Positions 1-6,488 of a stretch of 8,388 bases of DNA are shown here, in pieces; positions within the stretch are counted from its first letter, which is position 1; each line of letters starts with the position of its first letter. The notes below the pieces were generated by a model that did not search any database, was not told the origin of the DNA, and saw only the letters and a program-made list of their open reading frames with translations. The translations under genes were made by a program, and so were the position numbers. The DNA comes from Dehalococcoidia bacterium. Lineage in GTDB: Bacteria; Chloroflexota; Dehalococcoidia; UBA3495. The stretch spans positions 1-8,388 of the forward strand of contig JAPKDE010000108.1 of NCBI GenBank assembly GCA_028822675.1, in the 5' to 3' direction.

Positions 1-1544
1 ACAATCTTGATACGGAAGGAGTGTGGTACAAGAGGGAACAGGTCAACAAAAGCCTCTCCCAACTGGGGGTGGATGCTGGCCGCGCTTTCAGTTCTCTATC
101 CGCTGGCCTAAAACGCCAAGTGCTCTTAACAAGGGCGCTTGTTAGTGAGCCGGAAATCCTCTTACTTGATGAACCAAGTAACCACATGGATATTGATTCC
201 ATCATGGAACTGGAACAGATGATGGTTCGGTTTACGGGTGCTTTGATCTTTGTCACCCACGACCGTATGTTCTTGCAGAAAATTGCTACTCGAATAGTGG
301 AAATTGACCGGGGCAGCCTGTTTGATCAGACCTGCGACTATGAGACATTCCTGGTACGGAGGGACGCCAACCTGGGAGCGGAGGAGACGAAAAATGCTCT
401 GTTCGATAGGAAGCTGAAACAGGAAGAACATTGGGTTCGGGGAGGTATCAAGGCGAGAGGGACGCGCAACGAGGGCCGCGTGAGAGAACTGGAGAAAATG
501 CGGGATATGCGCAGCTCCAGACGGGATCGGCCCAAGAATGTGAAGATGGAAGTCCAAGAGGCCGAGCGTTCCGGAACATTGGTGGCAAAGGCAGACAATA
601 TTGGCTTTAACTATGGCGATACTCAGGTAATCTCAAAATTCTCCGCCACGATTCTGAAGGGCGATAGAATCGGGATTTTGGGCCCCAACGGCAGCGGCAA
701 GACAACCCTTTTGCGCCTTCTACTTGGCATGCTCAGTCCGGTTACTGGAACAATCCGCCTCGGCAGTAATTTGCAAATCAGCTACTCCGACCAACTTCTT
801 GAGCAATTGGACGAGAACAAGACCGCCATAGAGAACATCGGCGACGGCACGGATACGGTTACCGTTAACGGCAAAAATCGTCACATTGTTGGCTATCTGC
901 AAGATTTTCTCTTTTCTTCAGATCAAGCTCGCTCTCTTGTTTCTGGTTTTTCCGGTGGGGAGCGCAAGCGCCTCATGCTCGCCCGTCTCTTCACGCAGCC
1001 CTCCAATCTCCTTGTGCTTGATGAACCCACCAACGACCTTGATATCGAGACCCTTGACCTCCTTGAAGGCCTATTGATTGACTACACAGGAACGATTCTC
1101 ATCGTCAGCCATGATCGGACGTTCATTAATAACATCGTGACGAGCACCATCGTTTTTGAAGGCGACTCCGTCGTGAAGGAGTACGTGGGTGACTATGATG
1201 ACTGGCTGCGTCAGCGCCCCAAGGAAGCCAAACCAAGTAGGGCACCTGCCAGCAAACCAGAGGCCCCACCGGCTCCGGCACCCAGGGCACAGGTAAAATT
1301 ACGGTTCAGCGAGCAAAAGGAACTGGATGCATTGCCCCAGACTATTGAGTGCTTCGAAACGGAACAGCAAGAGTTGTTCCAGACTATGGGGGACCCGGAA
1401 CTCTACAAAAAAGACAAGACTGACATTGCTGCCAACAACGATAGGCTAGAAGAACTGAAAAGACTTTTGGCTGAGGCCTACGAACGTTGGGAAGAACTGG
1501 AACAACTCCGCCTAGATATTGAAAACAGCAGGCTTTTAAAGTAG
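1..1544 (+). CDS. uup: ABC-F family ATPase, Uup type (5' end outside the window)
   Basis: This is a soluble tandem-ATPase protein of the ABC-F family, which acts on ribosomes or DNA intermediates rather than as a transporter; no membrane segment is visible. The reading frame is open to the left edge (codons start at base 3), so the true start and the first Walker A are missing. Seen in order: first-domain signature LSAG (96-107), Walker B LLLDEPSNHMD, H-loop VTHDR; a charged linker carrying KARGTRNEGRVREL, typical of Uup; then a full second domain with Walker A GPNGSGKT (681-704), signature SGFSGGERKR (942-971), Walker B LVLDEPTNDLD (from 1011) and H-loop IVSHDR (1101-1118). A Pro/Ala-rich hinge (about 1218-1290) leads to a C-terminal charged coiled coil, the Uup C-terminal domain that in E. 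coli binds DNA. The first signature is LSAG instead of LSGG. The stop is TAG. The Uup assignment rests on the linker and C-terminal domain; another ABC-F subfamily is less likely. Confidence 0.9.
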   Translation, partial: NLDTEGVWYKREQVNKSLSQLGVDAGRAFSSLSAGLKRQVLLTRALVSEPEILLLDEPSNHMDIDSIMELEQMMVRFTGALIFVTHDRMFLQKIATRIVEIDRGSLFDQTCDYETFLVRRDANLGAEETKNALFDRKLKQEEHWVRGGIKARGTRNEGRVRELEKMRDMRSSRRDRPKNVKMEVQEAERSGTLVAKADNIGFNYGDTQVISKFSATILKGDRIGILGPNGSGKTTLLRLLLGMLSPVTGTIRLGSNLQISYSDQLLEQLDENKTAIENIGDGTDTVTVNGKNRHIVGYLQDFLFSSDQARSLVSGFSGGERKRLMLARLFTQPSNLLVLDEPTNDLDIETLDLLEGLLIDYTGTILIVSHDRTFINNIVTSTIVFEGDSVVKEYVGDYDDWLRQRPKEAKPSRAPASKPEAPPAPAPRAQVKLRFSEQKELDALPQTIECFETEQQELFQTMGDPELYKKDKTDIAANNDRLEELKRLLAEAYERWEELEQLRLDIENSRLLK

Positions 1545-1587
1545 AAAAGCACAAATAAATAAAATCGTCTAAATCCTAGGAGATTAA

Positions 1588-1986
1588 ATGGCCGGACAAG
1601 AATGGGAAACAAAAACCTCAGACATCGTTTACACAAAGTTTAATGCTGGAGAATCAATGGTTGAAACCCTTGAATCGTTGGCGAAGGCCAATGGCATTCG
1701 GGAAGCCATCGTGACGTCATGTATCGGAAGCTTTCGTAACCTGAAATTGCGTAACCTCTGCGCCTGGGAAGAAGGCTCCCCTGAATTCCAACGCCATGAT
1801 ATTACCGAAACTATGGAGTTGGTCAGCGCAGAAGGGTATATTCAGCCCCTACCAGACGGTGAACTCCGAGTGCACATCCATGTCGCTGCCGCCCGTTCGA
1901 ACGGTGAGATGATTGGCGGCCACTGCGAAGACGCCACCCTTCTAAGCGGCGCTTTCATGTATCTGCAGGTAATAGAACGGGAATAA
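1588..1986 (+). CDS. PPC/DUF296 domain protein
   Basis: A 132-residue protein consisting of a single PPC (plant and prokaryote conserved, DUF296) domain. It shows the family's core: a β-rich fold starting near residue 14, the segment EGYIQPLPDGE (82-92), the LRVHIHV strand (93-99) and the GGH turn (110-112) followed by the closing hydrophobic strand. Stand-alone bacterial members are trimeric and conserve His residues in the HIH and GGH motifs that look like a metal or ligand site. Their function is unknown, and the AT-hook that makes the plant relatives DNA-binding is absent here. The start is well supported: AGGAG at 1578-1582 lies 5 bases before the ATG. It follows the ABC-F gene by 43 bases on the same strand and is probably co-transcribed, with a strong terminator just downstream. 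No signal peptide or membrane segment is visible. Family assignment is firm; the physiological role is not known. Confidence 0.85.
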   Translation: MAGQEWETKTSDIVYTKFNAGESMVETLESLAKANGIREAIVTSCIGSFRNLKLRNLCAWEEGSPEFQRHDITETMELVSAEGYIQPLPDGELRVHIHVAAARSNGEMIGGHCEDATLLSGAFMYLQVIERE

Positions 1987-2014
1987 TTCGATGCTATTAA
2001 CCGGGTGACTTTTT

Positions 2015-2052
2015 GGGGCACAGGCGATATTAAAACACCTGTGCCCCTTTTT
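2015..2052 (+). terminator. Rho-independent terminator after the DUF296 gene
   Basis: A perfect 10-bp inverted repeat, GGGGCACAGG (2015-2024) and CCTGTGCCCC (2038-2047), encloses a 13-base loop and is followed directly by five T (2048-2052). The T-run is on the right side only for + strand transcription; the left flank is also T-rich rather than A-rich, so it would not work on the - strand. It lies 29 bases after the DUF296 stop and ends the uup-DUF296 unit, separating it from the oxidoreductase gene. Confidence 0.9.
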
Positions 2053-2162
2053 GTTGCCCAATAATTGGCCTCAGTGTAGTATCACCGAGACGTTCACCCA
2101 TTTGGGAACCAGTGATATCTGGATGGTCCTAGTCCAGAAGACAAATCAATTAGGGAGATTCC

Positions 2163-3737
2163 ATGAAATACGATGTTGTGATTGTTGGCGGTGGAGCCGC
2201 CGGATCAGTAATGGCTGCTAGATTGGCCGAAAACGCGAATACCTCTGTCCTGTTGCTGGAAGCCGGAAAGGACTACCCTGACCCGGATAATCTTCCGGAC
2301 GAAATAAAGTACGCTACCACAGGTTTTGCAGAATCCCCCGAGTCGGAACACAACTGGGCCTTGCGCGGAACAATCACCGAGGAGCAGGGCGAGATTCACG
2401 TAGCGCAGGGCAAGGTGATTGGCGGCGGGTCTTCCATCAACGGCGCAGCCATGCAACGCGGGTTGCCCGAGGATTTCGATTCCTGGGCCGCGATGGGTAA
2501 TGATCAATGGTCTTATGACAAAGTCCTGCCGTTCTTCAGAAAATGCGAACGCGACCTAGACATTCGCGATGATTTTCATGGGACTGACGGGCCAATGCCG
2601 GTGCGTCGTCGCCAGGCCGGTGAATGGCCTGACATCCAAAAGGCATTCCACTCCGCCTGTCTGAAGGAAGGTTACGGATCAGTTGATGATACCAACGGCC
2701 CGAACCCTGCTGGCGTCGGTGTGTGGCCGTCTAACAACCTGGACGGCTGGCGTATGAGCGCTGCGTTGACTCACTTGAATCCTATGCGCCACCGTCTAAA
2801 CCTAACTGTGCGGGGAGAGGTCCTTGTCAGGAAGGTATTGATTGAGAATGGGAAGGCCGTGGGTGTGGAAGCAGAAAGCGGTGGAGAGGTTTTTAATATT
2901 GATGCGGACCGTGTCGTTTTGAGCGCCGGGGCGATCAAGTCTCCGCACCTGCTTATGCTTTCAGGTATTGGCCCCAAGGCCCAACTTGAAGAGTTCGGCA
3001 TCCCGGTCATCAAGGATCTGCCCGGAGTTGGGCAAAACCTGATGAACCATCTGAGCGCTCAAGTTACCTTTAAGGTTAAAGACGGGTTGTCACTCTTCGG
3101 AGATACCGATTCCGTCCACTTTGGTCTGCACTACACCTCAGACGGGTCGAGTGAAGTCAATGACATGCTGATGCGGACCACGCCGATGGTCGATGAACGG
3201 CCGGAGCGCGTCCCTGGATTGCGGACCAAATCCTTAAACAATGACGTCCCGGCGGACCGCGTGGCCCGAGTCTCCGTCACGCTTGGGTTGCCTGATGGAT
3301 CGGGATACGTGAACCTCGCGTCGGCTGACCCATCGGTGCAGCCTACATTTAACTATCGTTATCTACAGAATGAAAACGATAAACGCCGGGTCCGGGAAGG
3401 GATACGGAAGGCGGCTGATTTCCTGGAATCTGACGCGTATAAAGACGTGTGCGATCAGCGTCTCCACCCGACAAACGACATCCTGGGCAACGACGAGGCT
3501 CTGGACCTGTACATACGCCAGACCGTTGGCACTGCCCGTCACGTTTCCGGTACCTGCAAGATGGGACCAGATTCAGACCCAATGGCCGTTGTTGACCAAT
3601 ACTGCAGCGTCAAGGGAGTCGCGGGATTGTCGGTGGTTGATGCGTCGGTGAAACCCAAGATCACCAGGTCAGGCGGCAGCCACGCAACGGTCCTCATGAT
3701 GAGTGAACGCGCCGTCGAGTTCATTGCGCCCAAGTAA
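2163..3737 (+). CDS. GMC-family FAD-dependent oxidoreductase
   Basis: A complete 524-residue glucose-methanol-choline (GMC) flavoprotein, probably a cytoplasmic alcohol or sugar dehydrogenase/oxidase; the substrate cannot be told from sequence. The N-terminal Rossmann motif is VVIVGGGAAGS (residues 5-15), with the ribose-binding Glu at 33 in LLLEAG. GMC signature 1 is at about 83-105 (GKVIGGGSSINGAAMQRG) and signature 2 is SAGAIKSPHLLMLSGIGP (254-271). The C-terminal catalytic pair is present: His460 in RHVSGTCKMG and His507 in SGGSHATV, the positions held by His/Asn or His/His in known members. Length is normal for the family and no Tat or Sec signal is seen. An AGGGAG Shine-Dalgarno sequence lies 5 bases before the ATG. 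The gene stands alone between a terminator upstream and a large inverted repeat downstream, so it is probably transcribed from its own promoter in 2053-2162, where I saw no clear promoter match. Choline/alcohol dehydrogenase-type activity is plausible but unproven. Confidence 0.92.
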   Translation: MKYDVVIVGGGAAGSVMAARLAENANTSVLLLEAGKDYPDPDNLPDEIKYATTGFAESPESEHNWALRGTITEEQGEIHVAQGKVIGGGSSINGAAMQRGLPEDFDSWAAMGNDQWSYDKVLPFFRKCERDLDIRDDFHGTDGPMPVRRRQAGEWPDIQKAFHSACLKEGYGSVDDTNGPNPAGVGVWPSNNLDGWRMSAALTHLNPMRHRLNLTVRGEVLVRKVLIENGKAVGVEAESGGEVFNIDADRVVLSAGAIKSPHLLMLSGIGPKAQLEEFGIPVIKDLPGVGQNLMNHLSAQVTFKVKDGLSLFGDTDSVHFGLHYTSDGSSEVNDMLMRTTPMVDERPERVPGLRTKSLNNDVPADRVARVSVTLGLPDGSGYVNLASADPSVQPTFNYRYLQNENDKRRVREGIRKAADFLESDAYKDVCDQRLHPTNDILGNDEALDLYIRQTVGTARHVSGTCKMGPDSDPMAVVDQYCSVKGVAGLSVVDASVKPKITRSGGSHATVLMMSERAVEFIAPK

Positions 3738-3761
3738 CCCTTAAGTTAATAGAGCAACAAT

Positions 3762-3820
3762 AACCAGAACCTACACGAGGTACTCATCTACGGATCTATG
3801 GTGAGTACCTCGTTCTGGTT
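3762..3820 (+). repeat. Large bulged inverted repeat in the GMC-VOC gap
   Basis: Two nested stems can be paired. The inner one is CGAGGTACTCA (3776-3786) with TGAGTACCTCG (3802-3812), 11 perfect pairs that can extend by a T-G and a C-G pair to leave an 11-base loop. The outer one is AACCAGAA (3762-3769) with TTCTGGTT (3813-3820), 8 perfect pairs. A 6-base bulge (3770-3775) is present on the 5' side only. It is not followed by a T-run, so it is not a canonical terminator. It could be a weak terminator or processing site behind the oxidoreductase gene, a leader structure for the epimerase gene 50 bases downstream, or a dispersed palindromic element. The pairing is certain; the role is open. Confidence 0.6.
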
Positions 3821-3870
3821 TAGTAATCCACTGAAAGGCATCAATAACCTGTTAGGCGAGAGGTTTCAAC

Positions 3871-4302
3871 ATGACCATTCCCGGAAAACCACCGGCTCCC
3901 ACTGACCAGGTGCACCACATCGGAATCGCAGTGGCCGATCTGGACTCAAGCATCAAGTTCTATAAAAATATCTTTGGGCTGGTACCCGGTCCAATCATCG
4001 TCCGAGAAGAACTAAACGTCCGTGGCTGTTTCATAGCAATCGGCACCACCAACTTGGAGCTACTTCAGGGAACAGGCCCAAAAAGCTCTATATCGATTCA
4101 CATTGAAGAAAAAGGTGAAGGCCTTCACCATATTTGCTTTGAGGTAGAGGGAATTGAAGAAAAGCTGAAGACCCTTGATGAACTTGGCATCGACCTACTG
4201 GACAAAATTCCCCGGACCGGGCTCATGGGCGGCGACATCGGATTCCTAGACTCGTCAGCAGCAGGCGGGGTCCTAATCGAGTTGGCCCAGCACGTACATT
4301 AG
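3871..4302 (+). CDS. mce: VOC-fold protein, probable methylmalonyl-CoA epimerase
   Basis: A 143-residue vicinal-oxygen-chelate protein with two βαβββ halves. The best fit is methylmalonyl-CoA epimerase, which interconverts (2S)- and (2R)-methylmalonyl-CoA in the cytoplasm during propionyl-CoA breakdown. Visible family marks are HHIGIAVADLD (15-25), FYKNIFGL (30-37), LELLQ (62-66), the epimerase-typical GEGLHHICFEV (82-92), and GGVLIEL (132-138). Likely metal ligands by position are His16, Glu63, His87 and Glu137; a Glu46/Glu47 pair sits where the epimerase catalytic Glu (Glu48 in the Propionibacterium enzyme) is expected. Length matches the family. The start ATG has GAGAGG 8 bases upstream, and HIGIAV begins soon after a short Pro-rich lead, as usual. 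No mutase or propionyl-CoA carboxylase gene lies next to it, so the pathway assignment rests on sequence alone. A related glyoxalase-type or lactoylglutathione-lyase-like enzyme is the main alternative. Confidence 0.8.
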   Translation: MTIPGKPPAPTDQVHHIGIAVADLDSSIKFYKNIFGLVPGPIIVREELNVRGCFIAIGTTNLELLQGTGPKSSISIHIEEKGEGLHHICFEVEGIEEKLKTLDELGIDLLDKIPRTGLMGGDIGFLDSSAAGGVLIELAQHVH

Positions 4303-4370
4303 CCGACTCTGACGAATATTATCCCTGACTAAAGACTCTGGTAGTCAATACAATCAGGTTATGTAAACGC
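4303..4370. other. Convergent gap without a clear terminator
   Basis: This 68-base gap separates the ends of two genes that face each other, where a bidirectional terminator would be expected. Only weak, mutually exclusive pairings are visible: GACTA (4327-4331) with TAGTC (4342-4346), or CCTGA (4324-4328) with TCAGG (4354-4358). Neither has a flanking T-run on either strand. Nothing else is recognisable. Confidence 0.4.
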
Positions 4371-5942
4371 CTAGGCACGGCCGTGGCGCAAGGCCCGCCC
4401 CGCCAAAACTCCAGTGTGTTGGCCTTGGTCCACCACGATGCTGCCGTTGACCACCACGTATTCGATGCCCACCGGGTATTGCTTGGGGTTTTGGAGAGTG
4501 GCCGGAGAACTCACGGTATCCGGGTCGAACACCACAATGTCGGCCTTCATGCTGTCACGTAACATTCCACGGTCGCGAATATCCAGTCTATTGGCCGCCA
4601 TTGAGGTCATCTTTCGGATGGCCTCTTCAAGGGTCAATCTGCCTTCTTCACGCACGTAATCCGCCAGTATAGTTGGGAAAGTCCCGTAACTGCGCGGATT
4701 GGGATATTCACCTAGTAGTACGGCATCGGTGCCAATCATGGTCCTGGGGTGGGTTATAAAGTCGGGCAGCGTCGCGAGGCTGGGCCCGGGTGAAACATAG
4801 GAGATTTGCAGGTCTTCGTCCAAAAGCAAATCACAGATGGTGTCCACCTCGCCTTTTTTCATAATCTCCGCCGCCTCAGACAATGACTTGCCCTCGAATC
4901 TTTGGTTGTGGGGTTGCTTAAAATTGGTCATCATAAGCTCAGTAAACGACCCACTGCGCGGGCGGATCTCCTGCCTAAGACGTTCCCGTCCTTCTTCGGA
5001 ACGCATTATCGCCTTGAGCTTTTCCGGTCCGCCGTTGAATGCCCATGATGGAATCAATATCAGCAGTCGGGTGCTGCTATAGCCGTAATGAAAACAGTCC
5101 ATGGTCACGTCTTGGCCTTGGCTGACAGCACCATCGACCAACTCCAGTAATCGCTTGGCGCTCCCTGAATGGGTCAACTTCTGGTAGAAATGGGTTAAAT
5201 GGCAGGGAATCTCTCCCCGCTGCCCAATCTCCAATGCCTCTTCCACTGGGTCCAAGAATTGGTCGCCCATATTGTTGCGCAGGTGTGTGTGGTAAATGCC
5301 GCCGTAACGGCCTGCCACCTGAGCCAATTCCACCAGTTCGTTGGTGTCTGCGTAGCTTCCCGGCGGGTAATCAAGACCCGTCGAAAGCCCAAAAGCGCCG
5401 TCCTCCATGCCCTCACGCAGCATGGCGCGCATATTCGCGATCTCAGACTCGCTGGCCGGTTTTTCGTTCCAACCCACGGCGGATATGCGTAGGGGTGAGT
5501 TGCCAATGATATAGGCAATGTTGATGGCCACTGTGCCGTCGAACATTCTAAGGTACTCGGCAACCGTGGACCAACTCCCCGGCAATTCTGGTGCACCGTC
5601 CAGGCCAGAGTTCAGCTCGAAGAAGGCCAGAAAATCATCGTGGGATGTGAATGGCGCATAGGAGTTGCCGTCAACGCCCACCAACTCAGTGGTGATCCCC
5701 TGGCGTACCTTTGGGTGGTGTTCTGGTTCGGCCAATATCATCAGACCAGAGTGGGCGTGCACGTCGATGAACCCAGGGCAGACCACCTTCATTTTGGCGT
5801 CAATTACCCTAGTCGCCTCCAGGTCTGCCAGACCGCCTCGGAAGATGCTGATCGTGTCTCCAGCCACACCTACGGAGCCGTAGAATCCGGGGTTGCCGGT
5901 GCCGTCCACTATGAGCCCGTTGTTAATCAGAAGGTCTAACAA
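4371..5942 (-). CDS. N-acyl-D-amino-acid deacylase-family amidohydrolase
   Basis: A 523-residue metal-dependent hydrolase of the D-aminoacylase branch of the amidohydrolase superfamily; characterised members cleave N-acyl-D-amino acids to the free amino acid plus a fatty or acetic acid. The small β-domain is split between the two ends: LLINNGLIVDGTGNPG (4-19) and DIVVFDPDTV...YPVGIEYVVVNG near the C-terminus. The (βα)8 barrel carries HxH in GFIDVHAHSG (His62, His64), His220 in YHTHLRN, His251 in CHLTHF and the catalytic Asp406 in MIGTDAV, followed by NPRSYGTFP. These align well with the metal and catalytic residues of D-aminoacylase, but Asp91 in LVGVDGNSYAP stands where the family metal-ligand Cys (GNCG) is expected. 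The start is TTG: GAGAGG lies 6 bases upstream, an in-frame TAA sits two codons before it, and the next Met (residue 51) would delete the N-terminal β-strands. No signal peptide is seen, so it is likely cytoplasmic. The true substrate may differ from that of classical D-aminoacylase. Confidence 0.88.
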   Translation of the reverse strand: MLDLLINNGLIVDGTGNPGFYGSVGVAGDTISIFRGGLADLEATRVIDAKMKVVCPGFIDVHAHSGLMILAEPEHHPKVRQGITTELVGVDGNSYAPFTSHDDFLAFFELNSGLDGAPELPGSWSTVAEYLRMFDGTVAINIAYIIGNSPLRISAVGWNEKPASESEIANMRAMLREGMEDGAFGLSTGLDYPPGSYADTNELVELAQVAGRYGGIYHTHLRNNMGDQFLDPVEEALEIGQRGEIPCHLTHFYQKLTHSGSAKRLLELVDGAVSQGQDVTMDCFHYGYSSTRLLILIPSWAFNGGPEKLKAIMRSEEGRERLRQEIRPRSGSFTELMMTNFKQPHNQRFEGKSLSEAAEIMKKGEVDTICDLLLDEDLQISYVSPGPSLATLPDFITHPRTMIGTDAVLLGEYPNPRSYGTFPTILADYVREEGRLTLEEAIRKMTSMAANRLDIRDRGMLRDSMKADIVVFDPDTVSSPATLQNPKQYPVGIEYVVVNGSIVVDQGQHTGVLAGRALRHGRA

Positions 5943-5948
5943 TCGTTA

Positions 5949-5954
5949 CCTCTC
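5949..5954 (-). promoter_or_regulatory. Ribosome binding site fixing a TTG start
   Basis: Read on the - strand this is GAGAGG, 6 bases before the TTG at 5942-5940. With the in-frame TAA at 5948-5946 it leaves the TTG as the only start that keeps the N-terminal β-strands of the amidohydrolase. Confidence 0.7.
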
Positions 5955-5988
5955 TTACTACCCGTCCGCGCCCGAACTACTCTACACG

Positions 5989-5994
5989 ATTATA
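5989..5994 (-). promoter_or_regulatory. Likely -10 element for the amidohydrolase gene
   Basis: On the - strand the sequence is TATAAT, a perfect sigma-70-type -10 hexamer, 46 bases upstream of the TTG start, which would give a leader of about 40 bases. The hexamer 17 bases further upstream (AATCAT on the - strand) is a poor -35 match, so the promoter would be weak or activator-dependent. No operator-like palindrome is visible around it. Confidence 0.4.
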
Positions 5995-6211
5995 AAAGTT
6001 GATTAGCCGGCATGATTAGCACTATTAATAAGACGCTGCACAAGAATAACCAATGAATGAGTTCGTAGTAGAATCCGCACCACGATGGACTCACTGTGGG
6101 AGGGGTAGTGGCGGCTCTATCCCCGTAAGACCATGCCCGGCAGTTTATATGGATGCCGAAACGCCGGAATCCAGTTGCTAAAATTCACCGAACAGAAATG
6201 GGAAGGTGACC
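5995..6211. other. Intergenic stretch, little recognisable
   Basis: Between the - strand amidohydrolase promoter and the decayed gene I see no conserved protein, RNA gene or terminator. The left third is AT-rich, which fits a divergent promoter region. Near the right end is an extended -10-like TGCTAAAAT (6176-6184), 27 bases before the old start codon of the remnant, and it may be that gene's former promoter; no good -35 partner is seen. A 42-codon open frame (6053-6181) lacks a ribosome binding site and family features. Confidence 0.4.
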
Positions 6212-6419
6212 ATGACAATTAAGGACACTGAGAGGGACACTGGTAAATCTGACATCATTTGAGGAAGAACGCCGAGGTTCCCTGGAGACGGGCAAACTGG
6301 CCGACCTCGCAGTCCTATCTGGCGACTACTTGGGTATACCTGAAGACGAGATACCCGACCTGCACTCGGTGCTGACCATGGTTGATGGGCGTATCGTCCA
6401 CACCTTCGGTGAGATTTAA
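6212..6419 (+). pseudogene. Remnant of a YtcJ-like (amidohydrolase-3) gene with internal deletion
   Basis: The right part, in the frame ending with TAA at 6417-6419, encodes about 54 residues that match the C-terminus of YtcJ-type amidohydrolases: SFEEERRGSLE, GKLADLAVLSGDYLGIP, DEIPDL, then VLTMVDGRIVH. Family proteins are about 540 residues long, and everything carrying the catalytic metal ligands is missing. The left part is in another frame: an ATG at 6212 with a good AAGG Shine-Dalgarno sequence (6203-6206) starts MTIKDTERDTGKSDII, and KSDII resembles the usual N-terminal KADLILTNG of these enzymes, before a TGA at 6260-6262. The simplest reading is a gene that lost about 470 internal codons, with the two ends joined out of frame near 6254-6260. 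The C-terminal match is firm; the N-terminal match is short and less sure. It is unlikely to make a working protein. Confidence 0.7.
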
Positions 6420-6478
6420 TGAAAGACTAGGTTCTTGTACCCTTAGGCAATTCCGAAGAGAATGCGCTAACTGAAATT

Positions 6479-6482
6479 GGAG
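6479..6482 (+). promoter_or_regulatory. Ribosome binding site of oligopeptidase B gene
   Basis: GGAG lies 6 bases before the ATG at 6489. It decides against the ATG at 6485, which is out of frame and stops after three codons. The 69 bases between the remnant's stop and this gene show only a weak promoter-like pair (TTGTAC at 6435-6440, GAGAAT 17 bases later). Confidence 0.6.
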
Positions 6483-6488
6483 AAATGA

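Noticed and set aside
21..23. GTG as the start codon of the ABC-F gene
   Set aside because: The frame is open to the left edge, and the protein begins inside the first ATPase domain without Walker A, so this is an internal Val codon of a gene cut by the window.
2053..2162. Promoter for the GMC gene (TTGGCC, TAGTAT and similar strings)
   Set aside because: A promoter is expected here, but no pair of hexamers has both good matches and acceptable spacing, so I could not support a position.
3370..3651. A 93-codon + strand open frame inside the GMC gene
   Set aside because: It overlaps the conserved C-terminal catalytic region of the oxidoreductase in another frame and has no ribosome binding site or recognisable domain.
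4324..4358. Possible bidirectional terminator between the convergent genes
   Set aside because: The stems are only 5 bp, compete with each other and have no flanking T-runs.
5195..5596. A 133-codon open frame on the - strand overlapping the amidohydrolase
   Set aside because: It lies wholly inside the well-supported amidohydrolase gene in a different frame, with Trp/Thr/Arg-rich low-quality composition and no family features.
6053..6181. A 42-codon open frame in the intergenic region
   Set aside because: There is no ribosome binding site before its ATG, the composition is uneven and no family is recognisable; it ends inside a possible promoter.
6212..6262. A 16-residue peptide gene with a good ribosome binding site
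   Set aside because: The peptide resembles the N-terminus of YtcJ-like enzymes and abuts the C-terminal remnant of one, so a truncated gene explains it better than a true small protein.
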